DNA of 64,000 nt, taken from positions 1,691,115 through 1,755,114 of the forward strand of contig NZ_VLLG01000003.1 of the NCBI RefSeq assembly GCF_007830125.1, given 5' to 3'. The notes below the pieces were generated by a model. That model had not been told where the DNA came from, did not search any database, and saw nothing but the letters and a program-made list of their open reading frames with translations. Source of the stretch: Chitinophaga japonensis (lineage in GTDB: Bacteria; Bacteroidota; Bacteroidia; Chitinophagales; Chitinophagaceae). This document shows, in pieces, positions 32,284-42,109 of the stretch. The translations under genes and the position numbers were made by a program. Positions within the stretch are counted from its first letter, which is position 1, and each line of letters starts with the position of its first letter.

Positions 32284-33981
32284 ATGAATCTGAATATAAA
32301 GGCACAGGAGCAAAATACATATGACGCTATTGTGATCGGCTCCGGTGTAAGCGGCGGATGGGCCGCTAAAGAACTGACTGAAAAAGGACTGAAAGTACTG
32401 ATGCTGGACCGGGGTAAAAAACTGGAGCATGTGAAAGATTATGATACTGCTACCAAAGACCCCTGGGAGTTTACCCACCGCGGGCGCATTACGATAGAAC
32501 AGCGTGAAACACACCCCTACCTGAAACGTGACTATCCTTACAGCGAGCACAATGAAAAATTCTGGATAAAGGATATCGACAGCCCTTACAAGGAGGAAAA
32601 AAGGTTTGACTGGTACCGTCCTGACATTGTAGGTGGTAAATCCATCATGTGGGGCCGGCAGTCTTACCGCTTAAGCGACCTGGATTTTGAGGCGAATTTA
32701 AAGGACGGCATTGCCGTGGACTGGCCCATCCGCTACAAGGATATTGCGCCCTGGTATGACTACGTGGAGCGTTTTGCCGGCATCAGCGGACAGGCGGAAG
32801 GATTGCCCCAACTGCCCGACGGACAGTTTATGCCGCCCATGCCCATGAACTGTGTAGAAGAGGAGGTCAAGAAAAAGATCGAAGCTAATTTTAAAGGCCG
32901 TATTATGACCATCGGCCGCGTGGCCAACATCACCAAGCCGCTGCCCGGCCGTACCGCCTGCCAGTTCCGTAACCTGTGCAGCCGCGGTTGCCCGTTCGGC
33001 GCTTACTTCAGCACGCAATCCTCTACCTTGCCTGCAGCCGTGGCAACCGGCAACCTGACGCTGCGCCCGGATTCCATCGTAAATTCCATTATTTACGACG
33101 AGCAGAAAGGCAAAGCTACCGGCGTAAGGGTGATAGACAAGCACAGCAAGGAAATGACGGAGTACTATGCCAAAATCATTTTTGTGAACGGCTCCACCCT
33201 GGGCACCACCTTTGTGCTCATGAACTCCATCTCCAACCGCTTCCCGAACGGCCTGGGCAACGACAGCGGCGTATTGGGCAAGTACCTGATGGACCACCAC
33301 TTCCGTACCGGCGCCTCCGGCAAGGTGGAGGGCTTTGACGACAAGTATTACTTTGGTCGCCGTGCCAACGGCATCTATATACCGCGCTACCGTAACGTTG
33401 GCAGCGACAAGCGCGATTACCTGCGCGGCTTCGGCTACCAGGGCGGCGCCAGCCGCAGCGGATGGCAACGCGGCATCGCGGAAATGGGCGTGGGTAAGGA
33501 CTTCAAGCAGCAGATCACGGAACCCGGCACCTGGACCATGGGGCTGGGCGGCTTCGGTGAATGCCTGCCCTATGAGCAGAACATGGTGACCCTGGACAAT
33601 TCCCTGAAGGATGCCTGGGGCCAGCCCGTGCTGAAATTCGATGCCGAGTTCAAGGAGAATGAAATGAAGATGCGCAAGGATATGATGAACGATGCAGCCG
33701 AAATGCTGGAAGCTGCCGGCGCGAAAGATGTATCCACCTATGACGGCGGCTCCTTCCCGGGCATGGCCATTCATGAAATGGGCACTGCGCGTATGGGCCG
33801 CGATCCGAAAACCTCCATCCTCAATGGCTGGAACCAGGTGCATGCGGTGAAGAACGTGTTTGTAACGGATGGCGCCTGCATGACTTCCGCCTCCTGCGTG
33901 AACCCGTCGCTCACCTACATGGCGCTGACCGCCAGAGCGGCAGATTACGCGGTAAAAGAGCTGAAGAAAGGAAACATATAG
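32284..33981 (+). CDS. GMC-family FAD-dependent oxidoreductase (first copy)
   Basis: A 565-residue flavin dehydrogenase of the glucose-methanol-choline family, likely oxidising a sugar, glycoside or sugar acid together with the subunit 3-like protein just upstream. FAD site GSGVSGGWAAKEL (about 19-31), catalytic His in GMAIHEMGTARMG and the partner Asn in SCVNPSLTYMAL at the C-terminus. A CQFRNLCSRGCPFGA stretch (near 225-240) has three Cys spaced as in the iron-sulfur motif of bacterial FAD glucose dehydrogenases. The open frame starts at 32185, but the ATG at 32284 (MNLNIKAQEQ) is chosen because it matches the paralogue's N-terminus. No haem c partner is adjacent. Confidence 0.9.
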   Translation: MNLNIKAQEQNTYDAIVIGSGVSGGWAAKELTEKGLKVLMLDRGKKLEHVKDYDTATKDPWEFTHRGRITIEQRETHPYLKRDYPYSEHNEKFWIKDIDSPYKEEKRFDWYRPDIVGGKSIMWGRQSYRLSDLDFEANLKDGIAVDWPIRYKDIAPWYDYVERFAGISGQAEGLPQLPDGQFMPPMPMNCVEEEVKKKIEANFKGRIMTIGRVANITKPLPGRTACQFRNLCSRGCPFGAYFSTQSSTLPAAVATGNLTLRPDSIVNSIIYDEQKGKATGVRVIDKHSKEMTEYYAKIIFVNGSTLGTTFVLMNSISNRFPNGLGNDSGVLGKYLMDHHFRTGASGKVEGFDDKYYFGRRANGIYIPRYRNVGSDKRDYLRGFGYQGGASRSGWQRGIAEMGVGKDFKQQITEPGTWTMGLGGFGECLPYEQNMVTLDNSLKDAWGQPVLKFDAEFKENEMKMRKDMMNDAAEMLEAAGAKDVSTYDGGSFPGMAIHEMGTARMGRDPKTSILNGWNQVHAVKNVFVTDGACMTSASCVNPSLTYMALTARAADYAVKELKKGNI

Positions 33982-34002
33982 ATATTCGCCCATTAAGACA
34001 CC

Positions 34003-35700
34003 ATGCATCTCAACATTAAGGCAGAGAAAGGAAATACCTATGACGCAATTGTAGTGGGTTCCGGCATCAGTGGCGGGTGGGCCGCCAAGGAGCTGTGCGA
34101 GAAAGGGCTGAAAACCCTGGTGCTGGAGAGAGGCCGCAACGTGGAGCACGTAAAGGACTACACTACGGCCATGATGAACCCCTGGGAGTTCAGGCACCGT
34201 CTGCAGTTCACCAACGAAATGAAGGAGAACTATCCTATCCAGAGCCGCTGCTATGCTTTTGACGAAGCCACACAGCAGTTCTGGGTAAACGACAAGGAAA
34301 ATCCCTACAATGAGGTCAAACCTTTTAACTGGCTGCGCGGCTACCAGGTAGGCGGGCGCTCCCTGATGTGGGGCCGCCAGTGCTACCGCTGGAGCGACCT
34401 CGATTTTGAGGCCAATGCCAAAGACGGGCATGGCGTGGACTGGCCGATCCGTTACAAGGACATTGCACCCTGGTATGATTACGTGGAACGCTTTGCCGGC
34501 GTAAGCGGACAGGCAGAAGGCCTGCCCCAGTTGCCGGACGGGCAGTTTTTGCCGCCTATGGAAATGAACTGCCTGGAAAAGCATGTAGCCGCCCGCATCC
34601 GGGAAAAATATAACGACCGTATTATCACTATTGGCCGGATAGCCCACGCTACCAAACCCATGCAGAACGGGCGGCAATGCCAGTACCGCGACCTTTGTGC
34701 CCGGGGCTGTCCGTACACCGGTTACTTCAGCAGTAATGGCGTTACCCTGCCCGCTGCCGCGGCTACGGGCAATCTTACCCTGCGCCCGGACAGCATCGTG
34801 ACGGAAGTGATCTATGACGAGCAGAAAGGCAGGGCCACCGGGGTACGGGTGCTGGATGCGCATACCCTGCAAACGGTGGAATATTACGCCAATATCATTT
34901 TCCTCAACGGCTCCACCCTGGGCACCGCTTTTATCCTGCTCAACTCCGTATCCAACCGTTTCCCGAACGGCCTGGGCAATGATAGTGAACAGGTAGGCCA
35001 TAACCTGATGGACCACCATTATGGCGTAGGCGCCAGTGGTGAGTTTGACGGTTTTGAAGACCAGTACTATAATGCCGGCCGCCGGCCCAATGGCATTTAC
35101 ATACCGCGTTTCCGCAACGTGAATGCCGCCACCCGGCAAAAGGATTATGTACGGGGCTTCGGCTACCAGGGCGGCGCAGGCCGCGGCCGTGCCGGCAGCA
35201 GCGAAGGGGTGGGCGCCGCCTACAAGGAAGCGCAGTTGGTGCCCGGCAAGTGGGGCATGAGCGTAGGCGCCTGGGGCGAACACCTGCCGTACTACGAGAA
35301 CAAAGTGACGCTGAACAAGGACAAAAAGGATAAATACGGCCTGCCTACGCTGGACATTGACTGCGCATTCAGGGACAATGAGCTGGCCATGCGCAAGGAC
35401 ATGCAGCAGAGCGCGATAGAGATGCTGGAAGCCACCGGTCTGAAGAATGTGCATGGCTATGACGACATGCCGCCTCCCGGCCACTGTATCCACGAAATGG
35501 GCACCGCGCGTATGGGCAAAGATCCCGGGACCTCCGTGCTCAATAAATGGAACCAGGTACACGCGGTGAAGAACGTATTTATTACGGACGGAGCCTGTAT
35601 GACCTCTTCCGCCTGCCAGAATCCTTCCATTACCTACATGGCCCTCACCGCCCGCGCAGCGGATTACGCGGTGAAGGAGGGGAAGAAAGGGAATATCTGA
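34003..35700 (+). CDS. GMC-family FAD-dependent oxidoreductase (second copy)
   Basis: 565 residues, the same length as the gene before it and clearly paralogous over its whole length (MHLNIKAEKGNTYDAIVVGSG against MNLNIKAQEQNTYDAIVIGSG). FAD motif GSGISGGWAAKEL, Cys cluster CQYRDLCARGCPYTG, catalytic His in GHCIHEMGTARMG and Asn in ACQNPSITYMAL. Starts 21 bases after the first copy, so they are co-transcribed. The two differ most in the substrate-facing middle part, which suggests different substrates. A strong terminator follows (35743), closing the three-gene operon. Confidence 0.9.
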   Translation: MHLNIKAEKGNTYDAIVVGSGISGGWAAKELCEKGLKTLVLERGRNVEHVKDYTTAMMNPWEFRHRLQFTNEMKENYPIQSRCYAFDEATQQFWVNDKENPYNEVKPFNWLRGYQVGGRSLMWGRQCYRWSDLDFEANAKDGHGVDWPIRYKDIAPWYDYVERFAGVSGQAEGLPQLPDGQFLPPMEMNCLEKHVAARIREKYNDRIITIGRIAHATKPMQNGRQCQYRDLCARGCPYTGYFSSNGVTLPAAAATGNLTLRPDSIVTEVIYDEQKGRATGVRVLDAHTLQTVEYYANIIFLNGSTLGTAFILLNSVSNRFPNGLGNDSEQVGHNLMDHHYGVGASGEFDGFEDQYYNAGRRPNGIYIPRFRNVNAATRQKDYVRGFGYQGGAGRGRAGSSEGVGAAYKEAQLVPGKWGMSVGAWGEHLPYYENKVTLNKDKKDKYGLPTLDIDCAFRDNELAMRKDMQQSAIEMLEATGLKNVHGYDDMPPPGHCIHEMGTARMGKDPGTSVLNKWNQVHAVKNVFITDGACMTSSACQNPSITYMALTARAADYAVKEGKKGNI

Positions 35701-35715
35701 TGTGCGGATGAAGGA
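35698..35715 (+). repeat. Octad-arm fragment at the stop codon
   Basis: TGATGTGCGGATGAAGG: the stop codon TGA of the GMC gene is the first three bases of an octad-type arm that also appears at 30442-30458 (one difference) and, inverted, at the GH76 stop codon (57440). Single arm. Confidence 0.6.
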
Positions 35716-35742
35716 TAGTAAATGAATTTGATTTTTTATAAG

Positions 35743-35781
35743 CAGCGCGCCACGGTATGAACAGTGGCGCGCTGTTGTTTT
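35743..35781 (+). terminator. Intrinsic terminator after the GMC operon
   Basis: A perfect 11-pair stem CAGCGCGCCAC / GTGGCGCGCTG with a 10-base loop, followed by TTGTTTTT. The beta-galactosidase gene starts 19 bases later and so needs its own promoter. Confidence 0.9.
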
Positions 35782-35799
35782 TATAATTATCCGGGAACA

Positions 35800-37608
35800 A
35801 TGAAAAGATTTTTACTGGGCTGCTTATTGCTGGCCTGCGGAATGGGACAAGGCGCATATGCGCAAAGCAAACACACCTTTACGCTTTCAAAATCAGCTTT
35901 CCTGCTGGATGGCAAACCCTTCCAGCTTATCAGCGGGGAGATGCACCCTGCCCGTATTCCGCGCGAATACTGGAAACACCGCATACAAATGGCGAAGGCC
36001 ATGGGCTGTAATACCATTGCCGCTTATGTGTTCTGGAACTACCATGAGCAGGAGCCGGGACATTTTGACTTTACTACGGGCAATCATAACATTACGGAAT
36101 TTATCCGGCTGGCGCAGGAAGAAGGCATGTGGGTGCTGTTGCGCCCCGGGCCCTATGTATGCGCCGAGTGGGAGTTTGGCGGGCTGCCGCCTTACCTGCT
36201 GCGTACACCCGGTATAAAAGTGCGCTGCATGGACCCGCGCTATATGACCGCTGTGGAACGCTATGTGAAAACGCTGGCTGCAGTGGTAAAGCCCCTGCTG
36301 GTATCCAATGGCGGCCCCATTTTGATGGTGCAGATAGAGAATGAATATGGCAGCTATGGCAATGACAAACAGTACCTCTACCGCCTGCAGGAGCTGTGGG
36401 TAGAGAACGGTATTGACGTGCCTTTTTACACCGCCGATGGTCCTACCGCTTTTATGCTGGAGGCCGGTACCGTGCCCGGCGCCGCCATTGGCCTGGACTC
36501 CGGCGGATCTGACGGCGCTTTTGCCGCTGCTGCCAAACAAAACCCGGATGTCCCTGCATTCAGCAGTGAATCTTATCCCGGCTGGCTCACCCACTGGGGA
36601 GAAAAATGGGCGCGCCCCGATCCGGCCGGCATCCTGAAAGAGGTGAAATACCTAATGGACCACAAACGTTCCTTCAACCTGTACGTGATACATGGCGGCA
36701 CCAATTTCGGGTTTACTGCCGGCGCCAATTCCGGCGGCAAAGGCTATGAGCCGGACCTCACCAGCTACGATTACGATGCACCGATCAACGAGCAGGGCAG
36801 GGCAACTGCCAAGTATCATGAGTTGCGCAAGCTCATTGCGTCCTACCGCAAAGGGCAGCCCCTGCCGGAGATACCGGCGCCTGTTCCCACGCTCGCCTTC
36901 CCGGATGTTGCCCTGCAGCCGTTTACCAGCGTATGGGCGCACCTGCCGGAGGCCGTACCTTCCGTACAGCCTGAACCCTTTGAAGCTTACGGGCAGGATT
37001 ACGGCTTTATGCTGTACCGCACCACGCTGATCGGGCACAAGAGCGGCAAACTGCAGGTAACGGAGCTGCATGACTATGCCACGGTGTTCCTCAACGGGCA
37101 GTATGTAGGCAAGATGGACCGCCGGCTGGGAGAAAACACCATTGAGCTGCCGGCAACCGGCGTTAAGGACCCCGTGCTGGAAATACTGGTGGAGGGCATG
37201 GGCCGCATCAACTTTGCCCAGGAACTGATAGACCGCAAGGGCATCACCGACCGGGTAACGCTCAACGGCATGACCCTGATGAACTGGGAAGTGTTTGGCT
37301 TACCCATGAAGGATGCATATGTGCAGCAGCTCAGCGCCGGCCAGGTGGATACCAGCCGGCCGGGACAGTTCTTTAAAGGCACGTTCCGCTTGTCCCGCAC
37401 CGGCGATACCTATATTGATGTTTCCGGGCTGAAAAAGGGCGTATTATGGGTAAACGGGCATAACCTGGGCCGTTACTGGGAGATAGGGCCGCAGCAGCGC
37501 CTGTATTGCCCGGCGTCCTGGCTGAAGAAGGGGGAGAATGAGATCGTGGTGTTTGATCTGCATTTGACAGGTGCGGCAAGGGTGCGCGGAGCGGAGGAGT
37601 TGGAGTAG
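35800..37608 (+). CDS. Beta-galactosidase, GH35, exported
   Basis: A 602-residue glycoside hydrolase of family 35, releasing terminal beta-galactose. Signal peptide at 1-21 (ending GAYAQ). The catalytic acid-base is Glu182 (QIENEYGSYG) and the nucleophile Glu257 (FSSESYPGW). C-terminal beta-sandwich domains carry NGHNLGRYWEIGPQQRLYCPASWLKKG, a family signature. The frame extends to 35764 but those residues overlap the terminator, so ATG 35800 is taken. It stands alone with no SusCD next to it, so it is probably a general periplasmic galactosidase. Confidence 0.95.
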   Translation: MKRFLLGCLLLACGMGQGAYAQSKHTFTLSKSAFLLDGKPFQLISGEMHPARIPREYWKHRIQMAKAMGCNTIAAYVFWNYHEQEPGHFDFTTGNHNITEFIRLAQEEGMWVLLRPGPYVCAEWEFGGLPPYLLRTPGIKVRCMDPRYMTAVERYVKTLAAVVKPLLVSNGGPILMVQIENEYGSYGNDKQYLYRLQELWVENGIDVPFYTADGPTAFMLEAGTVPGAAIGLDSGGSDGAFAAAAKQNPDVPAFSSESYPGWLTHWGEKWARPDPAGILKEVKYLMDHKRSFNLYVIHGGTNFGFTAGANSGGKGYEPDLTSYDYDAPINEQGRATAKYHELRKLIASYRKGQPLPEIPAPVPTLAFPDVALQPFTSVWAHLPEAVPSVQPEPFEAYGQDYGFMLYRTTLIGHKSGKLQVTELHDYATVFLNGQYVGKMDRRLGENTIELPATGVKDPVLEILVEGMGRINFAQELIDRKGITDRVTLNGMTLMNWEVFGLPMKDAYVQQLSAGQVDTSRPGQFFKGTFRLSRTGDTYIDVSGLKKGVLWVNGHNLGRYWEIGPQQRLYCPASWLKKGENEIVVFDLHLTGAARVRGAEELE

Positions 37609-37795
37609 GGGAGGGAATTGCAGCGTGGGGGGGCCTGTTGCCCGCGCTGCAGCCAGCCGGCAGCACGGCAGGAAGAGGATGAGTATGGTTAAGGGCTTTT
37701 TTTTATTGCTTGCTTTTTCCGCCCAAATCCCTTAACTTACAATAACTGGTTTTTCATTTATTTGATCTCTTTTCTTCATTTTAAAAGGCCTCGTT

Positions 37796-38239
37796 ATGGG
37801 AACAGTACGCAATATCCTGCAGGCCAAGGGTCATGCAGTTTACTCCATTCATCCGGACGACACCGTGTTTGAAGCACTTAAAGTATTGGTAGATAAGAAT
37901 GTAGGCGCGTTGGTAGTGGTAGATAACCAGGACAAATTCCTGGGTGTTTTTTCTGAACGCGACTACGCCAGGAGAGTGATCCTCAAGGGCAGGGCTTCCA
38001 AGGAAACACTGATCCGCGAGATCATGACGGAACGTCCCATTACGGTTACAGAAAATGATTCGATAGAAGATTGTATGGTGAAAATGACAGATAAACGCAT
38101 CCGTCACCTGCCGGTAACAGACGACCAGCAAAGGCTGGTAGGTATGATCTCCATCGGCGACGTGGTAAAATTTATTATCGACGAACAGCGTTATATTATC
38201 AACAACCTGGAGTGTTATATAAACGGTACCCACACCTGA
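37796..38239 (+). CDS. CBS-domain pair protein
   Basis: A 147-residue protein made of two CBS domains (about 10-65 and 75-135; for example VFEALKVLVDKNVGALVVVDN and DCMVKMTDKRIRHLPVTDDQQRLVGMISIGDVVKFI). Such stand-alone pairs bind adenine nucleotides or S-adenosyl compounds and serve as energy sensors. No enzyme domain is attached. The 187-base gap before it contains an 8-base inverted repeat GTTAAGGG/CCCTTAAC (37688, 37739) of unknown role and a hairpin after the GH35 gene (37620-37650). A 204-base gap follows before nuoA. Confidence 0.9.
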   Translation: MGTVRNILQAKGHAVYSIHPDDTVFEALKVLVDKNVGALVVVDNQDKFLGVFSERDYARRVILKGRASKETLIREIMTERPITVTENDSIEDCMVKMTDKRIRHLPVTDDQQRLVGMISIGDVVKFIIDEQRYIINNLECYINGTHT

Positions 38240-38428
38240 ATAAAAAAACGGGTATTGATGTTTTGAATAATTTTTAGTAAATTCATAACACATATATCCG
38301 ACACCGTAGGATATCTTTCGCCTGCCAACAGCGTTGATGAGGGTTTATGAATAGGCGACAGGAACTGATCAGGTGCTCAGCAGATATGCTTTTTGACAGA
38401 TTAACGGACTGACTTTTAAAGATCGCTT

Positions 38429-38434
38429 GGAGGG
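38429..38434 (+). promoter_or_regulatory. Shine-Dalgarno site that fixes the nuoA start
   Basis: GGAGGG nine bases before a TTG codon at 38444. There is no in-frame ATG near, so this site supports TTG initiation of nuoA. Confidence 0.6.
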
Positions 38435-38443
38435 CGATATATC

Positions 38444-38920
38444 TTGCAAGGTTCAGTTATTGAAACGGCTCCCTTGTGGCCTTTTATTGTATTCGGGGCC
38501 ATTGTACTGGTACTGGTAGGTACCATACTGGGCCTTTCCTATGTACTGGGGCAGCGGCATAAAGACCGCGCTACCGGTGAAGCCTATGAATCCGGCATCC
38601 TCTCCACCGGCTCCGCACGCCTGCGTTTCCCCTCCCAATTCTACCTGATCGCCATGTTGTTTGTGATATTTGATATTGAAACCGTATTCATTATCTCCTG
38701 GGCCATTGCCTTTGAAGAGCTGGGATGGGCTGGTTACATCGGCGTCGGCATATTTATCTTCATACTCCTGGTCGTGTTAATATATGAATGGCGCAACGGC
38801 GCGCTGGACTTTGGCCCTGACGGTAAAAAGATATTGCGCGCCTACAGGAAGCTGCGCAAAGACAGGCAAACGGATACTGACCGGATCATGAAGCTGCCTG
38901 AACCGCAGCCGGCAAAATAA
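38444..38920 (+). CDS. nuoA: NADH-quinone oxidoreductase subunit A
   Basis: Membrane subunit of complex I, which couples electron transfer from NADH to quinone to ion pumping. 158 residues with three membrane segments (FIVFGAIVLVLVGTILGLSYVLG, FYLIAMLFVIFDIETVFIISWAIAFEE, GYIGVGIFIFILLVVLIYEW). The central YESGI...FYLIAMLFVIFDIETVF stretch is diagnostic. The start is TTG at 38444 behind a clear Shine-Dalgarno site. It opens the 13-gene nuo operon, though a 230-base gap before nuoB is unusually long and holds no recognisable feature. I find no sure promoter in the 204 bases upstream. Confidence 0.94.
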   Translation: MQGSVIETAPLWPFIVFGAIVLVLVGTILGLSYVLGQRHKDRATGEAYESGILSTGSARLRFPSQFYLIAMLFVIFDIETVFIISWAIAFEELGWAGYIGVGIFIFILLVVLIYEWRNGALDFGPDGKKILRAYRKLRKDRQTDTDRIMKLPEPQPAK

Positions 38921-39150
38921 GCATACACTTGATACAATTATAGCAATACAGGACTATCAGCATTAGCGAACGGTATAATTCCTGATTCCACGGATCTACG
39001 CAAACAGACTGGCATTTACTTTCTCTTTACGCCAGAATGGATCTTGAAACAAACAACGGACTGGTAACATCTTCTACAGCCAGGCACAGTAACAAATTGC
39101 GGCATACAGCCCGTAATGGCACTGTTCATTTATCGTAACCTGTAATTATT

Positions 39151-39789
39151 ATGGACTGGTGGTTAAGCAAAGCCCATGATCATACCGGCAAGGTAGCCGG
39201 TACTGCTTCCATGGAAGAGGCAATGCAGCAAAGCCTGATTTTAAGCTCCGTGGAGCGCCTGCTGGCCTGGGGCCGGAAAAACTCCATGTGGCCCTTTCAC
39301 TTCGGCCTTTCCTGCTGTTTTGTGGAGATGGCTACGTCTATGACGCCCAAGTATGACGTCGCGCGTTTTGGCGCGGAAGTGATACGTGGCACACCCCGCG
39401 AAGCGGACGTAATGATCATAGCCGGGACCGTATTCATTAAAATGGCGCCCATCATCAAGCGGCTCTATGAGCAGATGATGGAGCCGCGCTGGGTCATATC
39501 CATGGGCTCCTGTGCCAACTCCGGCGGTATGTACGACATCTACAGCGTGGTGCAGGGCGTGGACAAATTCCTCCCCGTGGATGTGTATGTGCCCGGCTGC
39601 CCGCCCCGGCCGGACGCCTTCATGCAGGGCCTGGTCATGCTGCGCGACGCCGTGGGTAAGGAAATACGCCCCCTGAGCTGGACCATCGGCGACCAGGGCG
39701 TGATAAAGCCGGAGAAGATATCCATGAAGGACGTATTGCGCGACCAGCGCCAGCAAATGACACAGTTTAAAACACCCGACGAAATATAG
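39151..39789 (+). CDS. nuoB: NADH-quinone oxidoreductase subunit B
   Basis: Carries cluster N2, the last iron-sulfur centre before quinone, in the hydrophilic arm of complex I. 212 residues. Cluster ligands: the vicinal Cys pair in [11 protein letters not shown], the Cys in [13 protein letters not shown], and the Cys in [11 protein letters not shown]. The N-terminal and C-terminal tails are a little longer than in the E. coli protein. It is followed by an 86-base gap with a heptad element and then nuoCD. Confidence 0.96.
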   Translation: MDWWLSKAHDHTGKVAGTASMEEAMQQSLILSSVERLLAWGRKNSMWPFHFGLSCCFVEMATSMTPKYDVARFGAEVIRGTPREADVMIIAGTVFIKMAPIIKRLYEQMMEPRWVISMGSCANSGGMYDIYSVVQGVDKFLPVDVYVPGCPPRPDAFMQGLVMLRDAVGKEIRPLSWTIGDQGVIKPEKISMKDVLRDQRQQMTQFKTPDEI

Positions 39790-39801
39790 GCCGTTACTAT
39801 T

Positions 39802-39876
39802 GAAGTAAGAAGCAGGAAGAAAATGTTTCGCTTCCATCATCCTGGTTCATACTTCATACTTCAAACTTCATACATA
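39802..39876. repeat. Heptad inverted-repeat element between nuoB and nuoCD
   Basis: Left arm from 39802 with two clean units (GAAGTAA, GAAGCAG), right arm 39836-39875 with four inverse units (for example TTCATAC, TTCAAAC). The loop contains ATGTTTCG (39823-39830), a two-mismatch form of the common loop motif. The right arm runs into the start codon of nuoCD (39876). Confidence 0.8.
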
Positions 39877-41621
39877 TGGAGGGATCTATCACAGCAGAAC
39901 TTGGCTCCCGGTTTGGAGAGGGCGTCCTTAAAGAAGAGACGCCCCGGGATGGAATGCCCACGGTGTGGGCGCCGGCAGAAAGGATCGTAACGATACTGCA
40001 GTATTTGAAATCCGATATATCCATGCCCTACCGCATGCTCTATGACCTGACGGCCATTGATGAGCGTGCGTATAAAAGAGCCCAGAACGGCCATGCTCCC
40101 TTTGATTTTACCGTTGTATACCATCTTTTTTCCTTTGAGCGCAATGCGTTCCTGCGCCTGAAAGCCGGCCTGCGGGGCGAGTATCCTTCCATGCCCAGCA
40201 TTACGCATATATGGCCCTGCGCCAACTGGTATGAGCGGGAGGTATATGATATGTTCGGCATCCGTTTCGAGGGGCATCCCTTCCTGCGGCGCATCCTGAT
40301 GCCCACCACCTGGGAAGGCCATCCCCTGCGCAAGGAGCATCCCGCCCGCGCCACGGAAATGGGCCCTTTCAAGCTGTTTGACGAAAAAGTGGACCGGGAG
40401 CAAAGCGCCTTGCAATTCCGGCCGGAAGAGTGGGGACTGAAAAGGCACAGCGACGACGCCGATTTCATGTTCCTCAATATAGGACCGCAGCACCCCGGTA
40501 CCCACGGGGTGTTGCGCATTATACTGCAACTGGACGGCGAGGATATCGTGGACGCTGTGCCGGACATCGGCTTCCATCACCGGGGGGCGGAGAAGATGGG
40601 CGAGCGCCAGTCCTGGCATACCTACATTCCCTATACGGACCGTATCGATTACCTGGGCGGGGTAATGAACAACCTGGCCTACCTGCTGTCCGTGGAAAAA
40701 CTGGCCGGTATTGAAGTGCCGCTGCGGGCGCAGGTGATCCGCGTAATGCTTTGCGAGCTGTTCCGCATTGCCAGCCACCTGGTATGGTACGGCACCTTTG
40801 CGCAGGATGTGGGGCAGCTATCGCCGGTGTTCTATATGTTCACCGACCGCGAGCGGGTGTTCGAGATCATCGAAGCCATCTGCGGCGGCCGCATGCATCC
40901 CAACTGGTTCCGCATAGGCGGCGTGGCCCAGGACCTGCCCAATGGCTGGGACAAGCTGGTGCGCGACTTTATCAGCTACTTCCCCCGCAAGCTGCGGGAG
41001 TACGATAAAATGGTGATGCAGAACGCCCTGTTCAAGGCGCGTACCTTAGGCATCGGTATTTACACCCTGGAAGAAGCCATCGATTGGGGCGTGACCGGTC
41101 CGGGACTGCGCGCCTGTGGCCTGGAATGGGATATGCGGAAGATGCGCCCCTACAGCGGCTATGAGAACTTTGCTTTTGAAGTGCCTACCGCCGCCAATGG
41201 CGACTGCTATGACCGGGCCATGGTACGCGTGGCGGAAATGCGGCAGAGCCTGCGCATCATAGAGCAATGCCTGGAGTACATGCCCGCCGGCGATTTCAAA
41301 TCGCACCACCCGCTGGCCACCCCGCCGGTAAAGCAGCATACCATGCATGATATTGAAACGCTGATCCACCATTTCCTGAACGTAAGCTGGGGACCGGTGA
41401 TCCCCGCCGGCGAGGCTATGAGCTGCATAGAGGCTACCAAAGGCTGGAACGGTTATTACCTGGTGAGCGACGGCAACACTTCCCCTTACCGGGTAAGGGT
41501 GCGTACGCCCTCGTTTCCGCATATGCAGATGGTGCCCTACATCAGCCGCAGCTACACCGTAGCGGACCTGCTGTCCATACTGGGCGCCATGGATTTTGTG
41601 CTGGCGGATATAGACCGATGA
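39876..41621 (+). CDS. nuoCD: NADH-quinone oxidoreductase subunits C and D, fused
   Basis: One 581-residue protein joins the NuoC (about 40-180) and NuoD (about 190-581) subunits of the complex I hydrophilic arm; NuoD builds the quinone-binding cavity together with NuoB. NuoC signature: [29 protein letters not shown]. NuoD signatures: [35 protein letters not shown] and the C-terminal VLADIDR end. Fused NuoCD is known in several lineages and is not a frameshift, since both parts are intact. The bases around the start codon are duplicated at the nuoF start (see 42110). Confidence 0.95.
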   Translation: MEGSITAELGSRFGEGVLKEETPRDGMPTVWAPAERIVTILQYLKSDISMPYRMLYDLTAIDERAYKRAQNGHAPFDFTVVYHLFSFERNAFLRLKAGLRGEYPSMPSITHIWPCANWYEREVYDMFGIRFEGHPFLRRILMPTTWEGHPLRKEHPARATEMGPFKLFDEKVDREQSALQFRPEEWGLKRHSDDADFMFLNIGPQHPGTHGVLRIILQLDGEDIVDAVPDIGFHHRGAEKMGERQSWHTYIPYTDRIDYLGGVMNNLAYLLSVEKLAGIEVPLRAQVIRVMLCELFRIASHLVWYGTFAQDVGQLSPVFYMFTDRERVFEIIEAICGGRMHPNWFRIGGVAQDLPNGWDKLVRDFISYFPRKLREYDKMVMQNALFKARTLGIGIYTLEEAIDWGVTGPGLRACGLEWDMRKMRPYSGYENFAFEVPTAANGDCYDRAMVRVAEMRQSLRIIEQCLEYMPAGDFKSHHPLATPPVKQHTMHDIETLIHHFLNVSWGPVIPAGEAMSCIEATKGWNGYYLVSDGNTSPYRVRVRTPSFPHMQMVPYISRSYTVADLLSILGAMDFVLADIDR

Positions 41622-41641
41622 ATTAATTATTGAATGATCAT

Positions 41642-42109
41642 ATGTTGACGCAAACAGAAATAACAAAGATCGAGCACGAGGTGCAGCAGGTGCCGGTGCG
41701 GAAAGCCGCGGTCATAGAGGCGTTGAAGATCGTGCAGGAGCAGCGGCGCTGGGTGTCCGACGAGAACGTGGAAGATATTGCCGCCCTGCTGGGCATGAGC
41801 GCGGACGAGGTGGACAGTGTGGCCACGTTTTACAACCTCATTTTCCGGCAGCCCGTCGGCAGGCATGTGATCCTGCTTTGTGACAGCATCAGTTGCTGGG
41901 TGATGGGGTATGAGGACATTCGTCACACGCTGCTGGAACTGCTGGCCATAAAAAAGTACGGGCAAACTACGGCAGACGGCCGTTTTACGCTGCTGCCCAA
42001 TCCCTGCCTGGGCACCTGCGATCATGCCCCGGCACTGATGATAGACAATGACCTGTACAGGGACCTGAAAGTGGAAATGCTGCAGGGTATTCTTAACAAG
42101 TATGAATGA
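41642..42109 (+). CDS. nuoE: NADH-quinone oxidoreductase subunit E
   Basis: 155-residue thioredoxin-fold subunit of the NADH-oxidising module, holding the [2Fe-2S] cluster N1a. Ligands: Cys pair in LLCDSISCWVMG and Cys pair side in NPCLGTCDHAP. The frame can be opened at a TTG at 41630, but the ATG at 41642 (MLTQTEITK) is preferred. It lies 20 bases after nuoCD. In place of the more usual CxGTxC the first motif reads CDSISC, still with the needed spacing. Confidence 0.93.
   Translation: MLTQTEITKIEHEVQQVPVRKAAVIEALKIVQEQRRWVSDENVEDIAALLGMSADEVDSVATFYNLIFRQPVGRHVILLCDSISCWVMGYEDIRHTLLELLAIKKYGQTTADGRFTLLPNPCLGTCDHAPALMIDNDLYRDLKVEMLQGILNKYE

Noticed and set aside
32698..35562. A 954-codon minus-strand frame over both GMC genes.
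   Set aside because: Long antisense frames are expected opposite GC-rich genes; it spans two real genes and their gap and has a Val/His/Ala-rich composition without motifs.
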